Shown: one piece after another, positions 22,231-32,827 of the stretch
Numbering within the stretch: position 1 is the stretch's first letter
Layout of the letters: every line of letters starts with the position of its first letter
NCBI GenBank assembly: GCA_024036415.1
Contig: JAMWET010004111.1
Location: 26,880 to 90,879, forward strand
Length of the DNA: 64,000 bases
Direction: 5' to 3'
From: Prochilodus magdalenae
Lineage: Eukaryota; Chordata; Actinopteri; Characiformes; Prochilodontidae
Notes under the pieces: model-generated
What the model was told of the DNA's origin: nothing
Seen by the model: only the letters and a program-made list of their open reading frames with translations
Databases searched by the model: none
Translations under genes and position numbers: made by a program

Positions 22231-24949
22231 TCATGTATATGGTATAGTAGTGTGTTAGTGTGTGGTACAGTGTGGATCTGTGAGTAGATGAAACAGAAAT
22301 GTGTGTTCATGTATGTATTATAGTAGTGTTAGTGTGTGGTACAGTGTGGATCTGTGAGTAGATGAAACAGGAATGTGCGTGTTCATGTATGTATTATAGT
22401 AGTGTGTTAGTGTGTGGTACAGTGTGGATCTGTGAGGAGATGAAACAGGAATGTGTGTGTTCATGTATGTATTATAGTAGTGTGTTAGTGTGTGGTACAG
22501 TGTGGATCTGTGAGTAGATGAAACAGGAATGCGTGTGGTCATGTATATATTATAGTAGTGTGTTAGTGTGTGTGTGGTACAGTGTGGATCTGTGAGTAGA
22601 TTAAACCGGAATGTATGTGTTCATGTATATATTATAATAGTGTGTTAGTGTGTGGTACAGTGTGGATCTGTGAGTAGATGAAACAGGAATGTGTGTGTTC
22701 ATGTATATATTATAGTAGTGTTAGTGTGTGGTACAGTGTGGATCTGTGAGTAGATGAAACAGGAATGTGTGTGTTCATGTATATATTATAATAGTGTGTT
22801 AGTGTGTGTGTGGTACAGTGTGGATCTGTGAGTAGATGAAACAGGAATGTGTGTGTTCATGTATGTATTATAGTAGTGTTAGTGTGTGTGTGGTACAGTG
22901 TGGATCTGTGAGTAGATGAAACAGGAATGTGTGTGTTCATGTATATAGTATAGTAGTGTGTTAGTGTGTGGTACAGTGTGGATCTGTGAGTAGATGAAAC
23001 AGGAGTGTGTGTGTTCATGTATATATTATAGTAGTGTGTTAGTGTGTGGTACAGTGTGGATCTGTGAGTAGATTAAACAGGAATGTGTGTGTGTGTGTGT
23101 GTGTGTTCATGTATATAGTATAGTAGTGTGTTAGTGTGTGTGTGGTACAGTGTGGATCTGTGAGTAGATTAAACAGGAATGTGTGTGTGTGTGTGTTCAT
23201 GTATATAGTATAGTAGTGTGTTAGTGTGTGGTACAGTGTGGATCTGTGAGTAGATGAAACAGGAATGTGTGTGTTCATGTATATATTATAGTAGTGTGTT
23301 AGTGTGTGGTACAGTGTGGATCTGTGAGGAGATGAAATAGGAATGTGTGTGTTCATGTATATATTATAGTAGTGTGTTGGTGTGTGGTACAGTGTGGATC
23401 TGTGAGTAGATGAAACAGGAATGTGTGTGTTCATGTATATATTATAGTAGTGTGTTAGTGTGTGTGTGGTACAGTGTGGATCTGTGAGTAGATGAAACAG
23501 GAATGTGTGTGTTCATGTATATAGTATAGTAGTGTGTTAGTGTGTGGTACAGTGTGGATCTGTGAGGAGATGAAACAGGAATGTGTGTGTTCATGTATAT
23601 ATTATAGTAGTGTGTTAGTGTGTGGTACAGTGTGGATCTGTGAGTAGATGAAACAGGAATGTGTGTGTTCATGTATATATTATAGTAGTGTGTTAGTGTG
23701 TGGTACAGTGTGGATCTGTGAGTAGATGAAACAGGAATGTGTGTGTTCATGTATATATTATAGTAGTGTGTTAGTGTGTGGTACAGTGTGGATCTGTGAG
23801 TAGATGAAACAGGAATGTGTGTGTTCATGTATATATTATAGTAGTGTGTTAGTGTGTGGTACAGTGTGGATCTGTGAGTAGATGAAACAGGAATGTGTGT
23901 GTTCATGTATATATTATAGTAGTGTGTTAGTGTGTGTGGTACAGTGTGGATCTGTGAGTAGATGAAACAGGAATGTGTGTGTTCATGTATATATTATAGT
24001 AGTGTGTTAGTGTGTGGTACAGTGTGGATCTGTGAGTAGATGAAACAGGAATGTGTGTGTTCATATATATATTATAGTAGTGTGTTAGTGTGTGGTACAG
24101 TGTGGATCTGTGAGTAGATGAAACAGGAATGTGTGTGTTCATGTATATATTATAGTAGTGTGTTAGTGTGTGGTACAGTGTGGATCTGTGAGTAGATGAA
24201 ACAGGAATGTGTGTGTTCATGTATATAGTATAGTAGTGTGTTAGTGTGTGTGGTACAGTGTGGATCTGTGAGTAGATTAAACAGGAATGTGTGTATTCAT
24301 GTATATATTATAGCAGTGTGTTAGTGTGTGGTACAGTGTGAATCTGTGAGTAGATGAAACAGGAATGTGTGTGTTCATGTATATATTATAGTAGTGTGTT
24401 AGTGTGTGGTACAGTGTGGATCTGTGAGTAGATTAAACAGGAATGTGTGTGTTCATGTATATAGTATAGTAGTGTGTTAGTGTGTGTGGTACAGTGTGGA
24501 TCTGTGAGTAGATTAAACAGGAATGTGTGTGTTCATGTATATATTATAGTAGTGTGTTAGTGTGTGGTACAGTGTGAATCTGTGAGTAGATGAAACAGGA
24601 ATGTGTGTGTTCATGTATATATTATAGTAGTGTGTTAGTGTGTGGTACAGTGTGGATCTGTGAGTAGATTAAACAGGAATGTGTGTGTTCATGTATATAT
24701 TATAGTAGTGTGTTAGTGTGTGGTACAGTGTGGATCTGTGAGTAGATGAAACAGGAATGTGTGTGTTCATGTATATATTATAGTAGTGTGTTAGTGTGTG
24801 TGTGGTACAGTGTGGATCTGTGAGTAGATGAAACAGGAATGTGTGTGTTCATGTATATATTATAGTAGTGTGTTAGTGTGTGGTACAGTGTGGATCTGTG
24901 AGTGGATTAAACAGGAATGTGTGTGTTCATGTGTGTTTTGTATCTACAG

Positions 24950-25016
24950 ACTCTTCAACAACAGGATCACAGACAGACAGCTGTTGATCTCAGACAAGCG
25001 TTTTGAGATCTGGTGA
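24950..25016 (+). CDS. LRR-gene terminal exon N with stop
   Basis: Acceptor GTATCTACAG lies immediately after the last minisatellite unit. The exon encodes 'LFNNRITDRQLLISDKRF' then 'EIW' and TGA at 25014-25016. The ending 'DKRFEIW' resembles, from memory, the C-terminus of many fish NLR-like LRR proteins. The first base completes an Arg codon with exon M ('HTVR LFNN'), confirming phase across a 5129-bp intron. Confidence 0.85.
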
Positions 25017-25557
25017 TGGTGATGATGCAGTGATGTTAGATCATCATGACTCTTACACTGATTGTACTAAACTCGTTAAAAAAGTTCAGTATATATTATA
25101 CACTATATAAGGGATTATATGCTGGACTACACTGTTCATACTTGAAATGTACTGAGAATACTATAAGGGTACTGTTTTTGTATTTGACAGCAATAACCCC
25201 CCTTATTTTTTATATGGATTTTTGGACTAAATGAACACAGACATTCTTCTTGAATTGTTTACGCAGTGTCAGTGGTTTTTCATAAGAATGCTATGGAAGC
25301 TTTGTGCTCATCACACTATGTACCGTTACTTTTTCTCACAATAACAGATATTAGTCTATTTTAATGAAATGTTTAATTTCTGTATTGCTGCTCTACCAAC
25401 CCAAACCCTATTAGTGAACTAATCTGACACCCGTTCTAGCAGCTTGTTTTTCTGTTTGATATTTTAAGATTTTATTCTTGGTATTTATGCATTTATATTT
25501 TCTGTAATCATCTCTAACCACTACCGTTACTGATCTCCGTTACTTACTGTTGAGTCC

Positions 25558-25563
25558 AATAAA
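25558..25563 (+). terminator. Polyadenylation signal of the LRR gene
   Basis: AATAAA about 540 bp after the stop codon, with a T-rich segment downstream within 60 bp. It gives a 3' UTR of about 560 nt, free of repeats. Confidence 0.65.
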
Positions 25564-25639
25564 GTGCTTTAAGAATGATTGAACAAGACTGATCTTTCCT
25601 CATACAGTAAAGGATAAGGAAAGTATAGGAAAACATATT

Positions 25640-26215
25640 GCATCCATGTAGCAACCAGCTTTATATAAAGCCAACCATATAGCGAAACCTTAGCATGCGA
25701 TACCAGAGCAACTGCATAGCAGCACTCTAGCAACCAGCTGGGGTACCAAAGCAACCACCTACCTCCTTGAAACCGACTGGGATGCTATAGCAGCCACATA
25801 GAAACAATGTAGTGAAACCTTGGCAACCACCTGATAACACCCTAGCAATCAGCTTGATATGATGGCAGCCACCTTGCAACCCCCTAGGTGCAATACCATA
25901 GAGATTTCAAGTAGCACCTTAGCAACCAGCTGTGTACCCTAGTAACCAATGAGCTAAATCCTAACAGCCACTTGAGATACCATAGTAACTACAAAGCAAC
26001 AACCTGAAAAACCATAACACCACTTAGCAACACCCTAGTGATTCATTTGATACCATCGCAACCACGTAGAAACACCTTAGAGAGCGGCTTGATACCACAA
26101 CAGCAACGTAGTAACAACCTAGCAGCCAGCTGGGATACCATAGCAACTCCCTAGCAAGCACCCTAGCAACCACAGTGATGCCATAGCAATTGCCTAAGAA
26201 TGCCGTAGCAACCAT
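25640..26215 (+). repeat. Degenerate short tandem repeat (CTAGCAACCA...)
   Basis: Repeats of roughly 20 bp built on 'CCCTAGCAACCA', 'CATAGCAACCAC' and 'TAGCAACACC', heavily mutated. Ends where the 88-90-bp array begins. Non-coding. Confidence 0.85.
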
Positions 26216-29200
26216 CAGCAGTGTTATTGTAATACAGCAGTTCAAATAAAGGCCACCGGAGGGCGCACTGTACACTTTATAAACCATTACCTTATGCATA
26301 TCATACCACAGTGTAATCGTAATACAGCATTTCACATGAAGGCCACCAGAGGGCGGACTGTACACTTTATATACTAGTACCTTATGTACATTACAGCAGT
26401 GTTATTGTAATACAGCAGTTCAAAGAAAGGCCACCAGAGGGCGCACTGTACACCTTATAAACCATTACCTTATGCATATTACACCACAGTGTTATTGTAA
26501 TACAGCAGTTCAAAGAACGGCCACCAGAGGGCGCACTGTACACTTTATATACCAGTACCTTATGTACATTACAGCAGTGTTATTGTAATACAGCAGTTCA
26601 AAGAAAGGCCACTAGAGGGCGCACTGTACACTTTATAAACCATTACCTTACGCATATTATACCACAGTGTTATTGTAATACAGCAGTTCAAATAAAGGCC
26701 ACCGGAGGGCGCTCTGTACACTTTATATACAGTACCTTATGTATATAATACAACAATGTTATTGTAATACAGCAGTTCAAAAAAAGGCCACCAGAGGGCA
26801 GACTGTACACTTTATATACCAGTACCGTATGTACATTACAGCAGTGTTATTGTAATACAGCAGTTCAAATAAAGGCCACCAGAGGGCGCATTGTACACTT
26901 TATATACCAGTACCTTATATACATTACAGCAGTGTTATTGTAATACAGCAGTTCAAATAAAGGCCACCAGAGGGCGCACTGTACACTTTATATAACAGTA
27001 CCTTATGTATATAATAAAGCAATGTTATTGTAATACAGCAGTTCAAAGAAAGGCCACCAGAGGTCGCACTGTACACTTTATAAGCCATTACCTTATGCAT
27101 ATTACACCACAGTGTTATTGTAATACAGCAGTTCAAATAAAGGCCACCGGAGGGCGCACTGTACACTTTATATACAGTACCTTATGTATATAATACAGCA
27201 ATGTTATTGTAATACCGCAGTTCAAATAAAGGCCACCAGAGGGCGCACTGAAGACTTTATATACCATTACCTTATGCATATTATACCACAGTGTTATTGT
27301 AATACAGCAGTTCAAAGAAAGGCCACCAGAGGGCGCACTGTACACTTTATATACAGTACCTTATGTATATAATACAGCAATGTTATTGTAATAAAGCAGT
27401 TCAAAGAAAGGCCACCAGAGGGCGCACTGTACACTTTATATACAGTACCTTATGTATATAATACAGCAATGTTATTGTAATACAGCAGTTCAAATAAAGG
27501 CCACCGGAGGGCGCACTGTACACTTTATATACCATTACCTTATGCATATTATACCACAGTGTTATTGTAATACAGCAGTTCAAATAAAGGCCACCGGAGG
27601 GCGCACTGTACACTTTATATACCATTACCTTATGCATATTATACCACAGTGTTATTGTAATACAGCAGTTCAAATAAAGGCCACCAGAGGGCGCACTGTA
27701 CACTTTATTTACTAGTACCTTATGTACATTACAGCAGTGTTATTGTAATTCAGCAGTTCAAAGAAAGGCCACCAGAGGGCGCACTGTACACTTTATAAAC
27801 CATTACCTTATGCATATTATACCACAGTGTTATTGTAATACAGCAGTTCAAATAAAGGCCACCGGAGGGCGCTCTGTACACTTTATATACAGTACCTTAT
27901 GTATATAATACAACAATGTTATTGTAATACAGCAGTTCAAAAAAAGGCCACCAGAGGGCAGACTGTACACTTTATATACCAGTACCGTATGTACATTACA
28001 GCAGTGTTATTGTAATACAGCAGTTCAAATAAAGGCCACCAGAGGGCGCACTGTACACTTTATATAACAGTACCTTATGTATATAATAAAGCAATGTTAT
28101 TGTAATACAGCAGTTCAAAGAAAGGCCACCAGAGGTCGCACTGTACACTTTATAAACCATTACCTTATGCATATTACACCACAGTGTTATTGTAATACAG
28201 CAGTTCAAATAAAGGCCACCGGAGGGCGCACTGTACACTTTATATACAGTACCTTATGTATATAATACAGCAATGTTATTGTAATACCGCAGTTCAAATA
28301 AAGGCCACCAGAGGGCGCACTGAAGACTTTATATACCATTACCTTATGCATATTATACCACAGTGTTATTGTAATACAGCAGTTCAATTAAAGGCCACCA
28401 GAGGGCGCACTGTACACTTTATATACAGTACCTTATGTATATAATACAGCAATGTTATTGTAATAAAGCAGTTCAAAGAAAGGCCACCAGAGGGCGCACT
28501 GTACACTTTATATACAGTACCTTATGTATATAATACAGCAATGTTATTGTAATACAGCAGTTCAAATAAAGGCCACCGGAGGGCGCACTGTACACTTTAT
28601 ATACCATTACCTTATGCATATTATACCACAGTGTTATTGTAATACAGCAGTTCAAATAAAGGCCACCGGAGGGCGCACTGTACACTTTATATACCATTAC
28701 CTTATGCATATTATACCACAGTGTTATTGTAATACAGCAGTTCAAATAAAGGCCACCAGAGGGCGCACTGTACACTTTATTTACTAGTACGTTATGTACA
28801 TTACAGCAGTGTTATTGTAATACAGCAGTTCAAAGAAAGGCCACCGGAGGGCGCACTGTACACTTTATATACAGTACCTTATGTATATAATACAGCAATG
28901 TTATTGTAATACAGCAGTTCAAAGAAAGGCCACCAGAGGGCAGACTGTACACTTTATTTACTAGTACCTTATGTACATTACAGCAGTGTTATTGTAATAC
29001 AGCAGTTCAAAGAAAGGCCACCGGAGGGCGCACTGTACACTTTATATACAGTACCTTATGTATATAATACAGCAATGTTATTGTAATACAGCAGTTCAAA
29101 GAAAGGCCACCAGAGGGCAGACTGTACACTTTATATACAGTACCTTATGTATATAATACAGCAATGTTATTGTAATACAGCAGTTCAAAGAAAGGCCACC

Positions 29201-29873
29201 GGAGGGCGCACTGTACACTTTATATACAGTACCTTATGTATATAATACAGCAATGTTATTGTAATACAGCAGTTCAAATAAAGGCCACCGGAGGGCGCAC
29301 TGTACACTTTATATACCATTACCTTATGCTTATTATACCACAGTGTTATTGTAATACAGCAGTTCAAATAAAGGCCACCGGAGGGCGCACTGTACACTTT
29401 ATATACCATTACCTTATGCATATTATACCACAGTGTTATTGTAATACAGCAGTTCAAATAAAGGCCACCAGAGGGCGCACTGTACACTTTATTTACTAGT
29501 ACCTTATGTACATTACAGCAGTGTTATTGTAATACAGCAGTTCAAAGAAAGGCCACCGGAGGGCGCACTGTACACTTTATATACCAGTACCTTATGTATA
29601 TAATACAGCAATGTTATTGTAATACAGTAGTTCAAATAAAGGCCACCAGAGGGCGCACTGAAGACTTTATATACTATTACCTTATGCATATTATACCACA
29701 GTGTTATTGTAATACAGCACTTCAAATAAAGGCCACCGGAGGGCGCACTGTACACTTTATATACCAGTACCTTATGTACATTACAGCAGTGTTATTGAAA
29801 TACAGCAGTTCAAATAAAGGCGCACTGTACACTTTATGTACAACTACCTTATGTACATTTCAGCAGTGTTATT
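26215..29873 (+). repeat. Tandem array of ~88-90-bp units, each with a CTCF-like core
   Basis: About 40 head-to-tail units built from 'GTGTTATTGTAATACAGCAG', 'TTCAAATAAAGGCCACC', 'AGAGGGCGCACTGTACAC' and 'CCTTATGTACATTACAGCA'. Starts at 26399, 26489 and 26577 give periods of 90 and 88. Almost every unit has CCACCAGAGGGCGC, a full match to the vertebrate CTCF core CCASYAGRKGGCRS, or a variant (CCACCGGAGGGCGC; CCACTAGAGGGCGC; CCACCAGAGGGCAG). Alternating 3' variants (CATTACCTTATGCATAT versus CAGTACCTTATGTATAT) create a higher-order block: 26924-27703 recurs at 27996-28775, offset 1072 bp. The last unit before the transposon at 29880 has lost the core. Minus-strand frames such as 'MYSAPSGGLYLNCCITITL' are by-products. 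Confidence 0.95.
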
Positions 29874-29879
29874 GTAATA

Positions 29880-30928
29880 TATGGAGGACCGGATCTGCCT
29901 AAATTAAAAATAAATAAATAAATAAATAAAAGACTAAATAAATTAACATTTAAATAAAAATAACTAGAATTTGTATATATTGCTTGCTTTGATTTTATTT
30001 ATATGCTTATTTCCTTTTCTTGCATTTATATAGTCCTCATTTTATTTATTCCTGTACTGTTTATTAATGTTTTATTAATGTCTCCCTTCATTTTATATAT
30101 ATTTTCTGCATATATTATTTAAACATGGTCATTTTAAAATCTATTTATTTAATACATATTATTTAATATTAATATATATATTTTTATTAATTTATTTATT
30201 GATTTATTTCTGTTTTTCTTCTTTCGTATGATAATGAGGAGGCGTGTTTTTCATGTTCAGGCTTAGCAATCAAGTGCAGAACGACAGGAGCTGATTTGGA
30301 GCAGAGCTATGTAGCTTGGCTATGCGTTCGGGTGAAAGACTCTGAGAGGCTAAATGTCGGGGCGCAGGTCGGTGTCGGATCTGCTCAGAGAGGCAGCTTC
30401 CAGGTGTTGCATGATCTGAGTTTAGCAGGGAAAGGCGATGAACTACCTCCTCTAAATTTGTGAACACTATGGGGTCGATCTCTGTATCAGAAGATGTAGC
30501 ATAATGGAACAAACTGTCAGCCACAGCCTCCACCCGAAACAGCAAATCATCTGCACCTGCATTTTCAGCAGGGTCAGCTAGGAGTCTCAGGTGTCTTGCT
30601 ACCTGTCGCCTGTAAGCAGACATTAGTGCACCGTGGTGTTTATAGTTACTGCTGATGGAGCAAGACAATCGATCTACGGAATCTGCTGTCGATCAACCAA
30701 TAGGAATGTTAAGACACACTGACGTCATGGATTGACAGCCCCTTTATTACCATAAGGGTAAGGAAAAAAAAAAATACTATTTAAGTTTTTTATTTATTGA
30801 TGTACTTATTTCTATGCTTATTTATTTATTTTTAGATTTACCATCATTATTTCTTTACCATTTTAATTTAAGTATTAGTGTTTTATTTATTTATTTATTT
30901 ATTATTTTGGCAGATTCGGTCCTCCATA
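29880..30928. mobile_element. DNA transposon with 6-bp target duplication inside the CTCF-like array (IS3EU-like?)
   Basis: Left end TATGGAGGACCGGATCTGCC, right end the inverted copy with one mismatch (19 of 20 bp). Both ends continue into TAAATA-rich text. GTAATA flanks both sides (29874-29879 and 30929-30934), and the array unit reads GTTATT-GTAATA-CAGCAG without interruption elsewhere, so the empty site is known. TAY...RTA ends with 6-bp duplications fit, from memory, the IS3EU superfamily. The element is 1049 bp, AT-rich, and contains one open frame (30270-30668 minus). Confidence 0.82.
30270..30668 (-). pseudogene. Possible truncated transposase-associated ORF in the TIR element
   Basis: A 132-codon frame with a GC-richer composition than the AT-rich DNA around it. 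It includes 'RRQVARHLRLLADPAENAGA' and 'ATSSDTEIDPIVFTNLEEVV'. I do not recognise it firmly. It resembles, by memory only, the N-terminal helical region of fish integrase-core transposon proteins; no helix-turn-helix or DDE residues are present, so if so it is a fragment left by an internal deletion. Confidence 0.35.
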
Positions 30929-31025
30929 GTAATACAGCAGTTCAAATAAAGGCCACCAGAGGGCGCACTGTACCCTTTGTCAGTGTATACACTGGTACAT
31001 TCTGTACATTACTGCAGTGTTATTG
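30929..31025 (+). repeat. Last unit of the CTCF-like array, beyond the transposon
   Basis: It resumes with GTAATACAGCAG, then the CCACCAGAGGGCGC core at about 30951-30964, followed by a diverged tail ('TTTGTCAGTGTATACACTGG') ending 'CTGCAGTGTTATTGC'. It is the unit interrupted by the insertion at 29880. Confidence 0.9.
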
Positions 31026-31029
31026 CTTT

Positions 31030-31885
31030 CCAGGTGTTCTGTATATAGCCATCCAGATTTCTATAGGATGTACTCTCATGGAACATCGAGGGGACCATCC
31101 ATTGAGCGCCTAGTAAAGGGGGACGTGAGTACCGCTGTAACAGTTTAACAGCTTATATGCAGTAACGCTAGTGCTAATGCTGCAAATAAGACAAATAGTG
31201 TTAATAATGCTTCCAGTAATACTAACACTCACAGTGCAAACACCAGAGCTGATAATATTTCTAATGTCCCTACTACTGCCATGTCATAACTTTGAGACTG
31301 TCTCTCGCCTGTCCTATTCTTATTAGCAGCTCTAATTATTATTAAGTCCTGTTCAGCACTATATCCAAACTAACTGGTAGCATTTCCCAGTTTGAAGACT
31401 GTATTCAAACAACGTACAGCTGTGATGACTTCATCCGGTTCTTCAGTGACTAGAACATAGAACATATTAGAACACAAATCCAGACTGTGCCTGTAAGTCT
31501 AATAACACATGACGCGTGCCCTGCCAGGCCAATAGGCAATCAGCCAAAACCCTTAGCCCAACCAAACCGGTTAGCTCATTCAACATGCACCCTCGACCCA
31601 ACACCAGCAGACCTGCTCTAACAGATCGCCCCCTGTGTTGTTAACCCTTCTCTGTAATACCAGCCGAAGACACATACACACGTACATACATACATATGCA
31701 CACATATATACATAAAGTCCTCGTCCGGTAGGTGTTGGACCTCCACCTCTTTGGTGTAGAACCATAAGGTTGAAGCTCAGTGAAAGGGTCTGAGATTATG
31801 ATAGGGTGGATGTAACAGAAGGGACCGCGGTCGTCATGTTTGGCCACACCTCATAAAGATATTCACCCAGCGAGCCCCGTGTAGA
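31030..31885. other. Intergenic, no recognisable gene
   Basis: Between the array and the tRNA cluster. A short (ACAT/ATAC)n tract lies near 31672-31710. No coding or RNA gene recognised. Confidence 0.5.
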
Positions 31886-31957
31886 TGACCCCGACGTGAT
31901 TTGAACACGCAACCTTCTGATCTGGAGTCAGACGCGCTACCGTTGCGCCACGAGGTC
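31886..31957 (-). tRNA. tRNA-Trp (CCA)
   Basis: 72 nt on the minus strand starting GACCTCGTGGCGCAAC, anticodon loop CTCCAGA (anticodon CCA), T arm GTTCAAATC, and an acceptor stem closing GACCTCG with CGGGGTC (one G-T pair). It matches the conserved vertebrate tRNA-Trp as I know it. No intron. Box A and box B are intact. First of three tRNA genes within 950 bp. Confidence 0.95.
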
Positions 31958-32112
31958 CCCGGACACCTGAAACCCATCTGGAACTGTGGAGAAAGTCACA
32001 GTACCCTCAGGCAACACTAAAACGGCATAGTCTCCTGAAACTTCCTCAGTCTCCACACTGTACCAGTGCTTGGACATTGCTAAAACTCTTGTTAAAGGCG
32101 CTTTAGCTGATT

Positions 32113-32184
32113 GAGGGTATAGCTCAGTGGTAGAGCATTTGACTGCAGATCAAGAGGTCCCCGGTTCAAATCCGGGTGCCCCCT
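32113..32184 (+). tRNA. tRNA-Cys (GCA), acceptor-stem mismatch
   Basis: 72 nt on the plus strand with box A TATAGCTCAGTGG, anticodon loop CTGCAGA (anticodon GCA) and box B GGTTCAAATCC. The 5' end reads GAGGGTA where vertebrate tRNA-Cys genes have GGGGGTA, so A2 faces C71 and one acceptor pair is lost. The rest is canonical. Possibly slightly impaired, a pseudo-tRNA, or a sequencing error. Confidence 0.92.
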
Positions 32185-32754
32185 AACCTTTAACCTAGCT
32201 GAACATAGATTTCCCTATTTGTTGTTGGAATGTGGGCCAGTTTCTGCTGTAACGCTTCTCCTTCCGAGGTTTACACCACGCCGTGTGTCGAGTGCTTGGA
32301 TTGTTGTGTTTCGCGTGGAAACGATTGATTGACGTTTCTATAATATTATGTTTCTGTGTGGGTTTTTTTACATTTCACATTTTAGCAGGATACACTGGAC
32401 TGTCTCTATGTCCCAGAAAGTAAATGCAGAGTAGTGGTGGACTCTTGTTATTTGTGTATCTTGTTATTCGTGTTTCTAGACATACAGTTGAATAAGTAAG
32501 ACGTCTAAAACAAGAAATCACACATTCTAAAACTCTCTCAGTACGCATGTAAGATTAACCAGGTCAGTCCAGGCTGTGCAGTTTACACTCTCGGGGTGTA
32601 ATATTTACTGTATTAAACAATACAGCGCATTATTGCTTTGATGATGAACGCAGTACTGTATCACTGTAAGGTGGTATTGTAATGTAACTGGGTTTTAAGC
32701 TGCTGTGGTTTTGAGTTCACTCTGAAATGTACTGTAAGCTTAGTAAGAAGGAAG

Positions 32755-32827
32755 CGCCCGAACAGGGACTTGAACCCTGGACCCTCAGATTAAAAGTCTG
32801 ATGCTCTACCGACTGAGCTATCCGGGC
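32755..32827 (-). tRNA. tRNA-Lys (TTT)
   Basis: 73 nt on the minus strand, GCCCGGATAGCTCAGTCGG start, anticodon loop CTTTTAA (anticodon TTT), T arm GGTTCAAGTCC, acceptor end TTCGGGCG with the discriminator G. Identical in pattern to vertebrate tRNA-Lys(TTT). No intron. Confidence 0.96.

Larger units (their letters stand above)
19850..24940 (+). repeat. 78-bp minisatellite filling the last intron
   Basis: Tandem units of about 78 bp, recognisable by 'GTGGTACAGTGTGGATCTGT', 'GAGTAGATGAAACAGGAATG' and 'TTCATGTATATATTATAGTA'. Spacing measured from 23641 to 23719 is 78. Variants include GATTAAAC for GATGAAAC, TTTGTGAG for TCTGTGAG, and TG-dinucleotide slippage. Near the start a four-unit order (about 310 bp) is repeated, so higher-order duplication occurred. 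The array runs from 30 bp past the donor of exon M to within about 10 bp of the acceptor of exon N and is split by a LINE at 20905-22230. Confidence 0.95.
6351..25563 (+). other. NLR-like multi-exon LRR gene, 3' portion (gene span)
   Basis: Thirteen intact exons (6351-6779, 6868-7296, 14287-14739, 14997-15425, 15676-16104, 16410-16667, 17593-17847, 18018-18257, 18413-18670, 18784-19080, 19215-19484, 19737-19820, 24950-25016) all have AG/GT borders. Every internal exon is a multiple of three and cuts an Arg or Asp codon after its second base, so all join into one frame of 1298 codons plus stop. The later exons give classic LRR text such as 'LSELDLSHCRVTDHCLEVLL' and 'LDLSYNNITD'. The C-terminus 'DKRFEIW' is, as I recall, shared by a large fish family annotated as NLRC3/NLRP12-like. 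The early exons are near-identical tandem modules. No start codon, death-fold or NACHT domain is in the window, so the 5' end lies upstream or is lost. AATAAA at 25558 fits the 3' end. Function (cytosolic innate immune sensing) is inferred from family only. Confidence 0.8.

Noticed and set aside
27401..28787. Long open frames on both strands in the 88-90-bp array
   Set aside because: They repeat with the array unit, occur on both strands, and encode no known domain; they follow from a 90-bp unit without stops.
30270..30668. Host protein-coding gene in the array region
   Set aside because: The frame lies wholly within the TIR element bounded by the GTAATA duplications and has no promoter or splice context of its own; treated as transposon-derived.
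26215..31025. CRISPR-like array
   Set aside because: Units are contiguous tandem repeats with no unique spacers, in a vertebrate genome.
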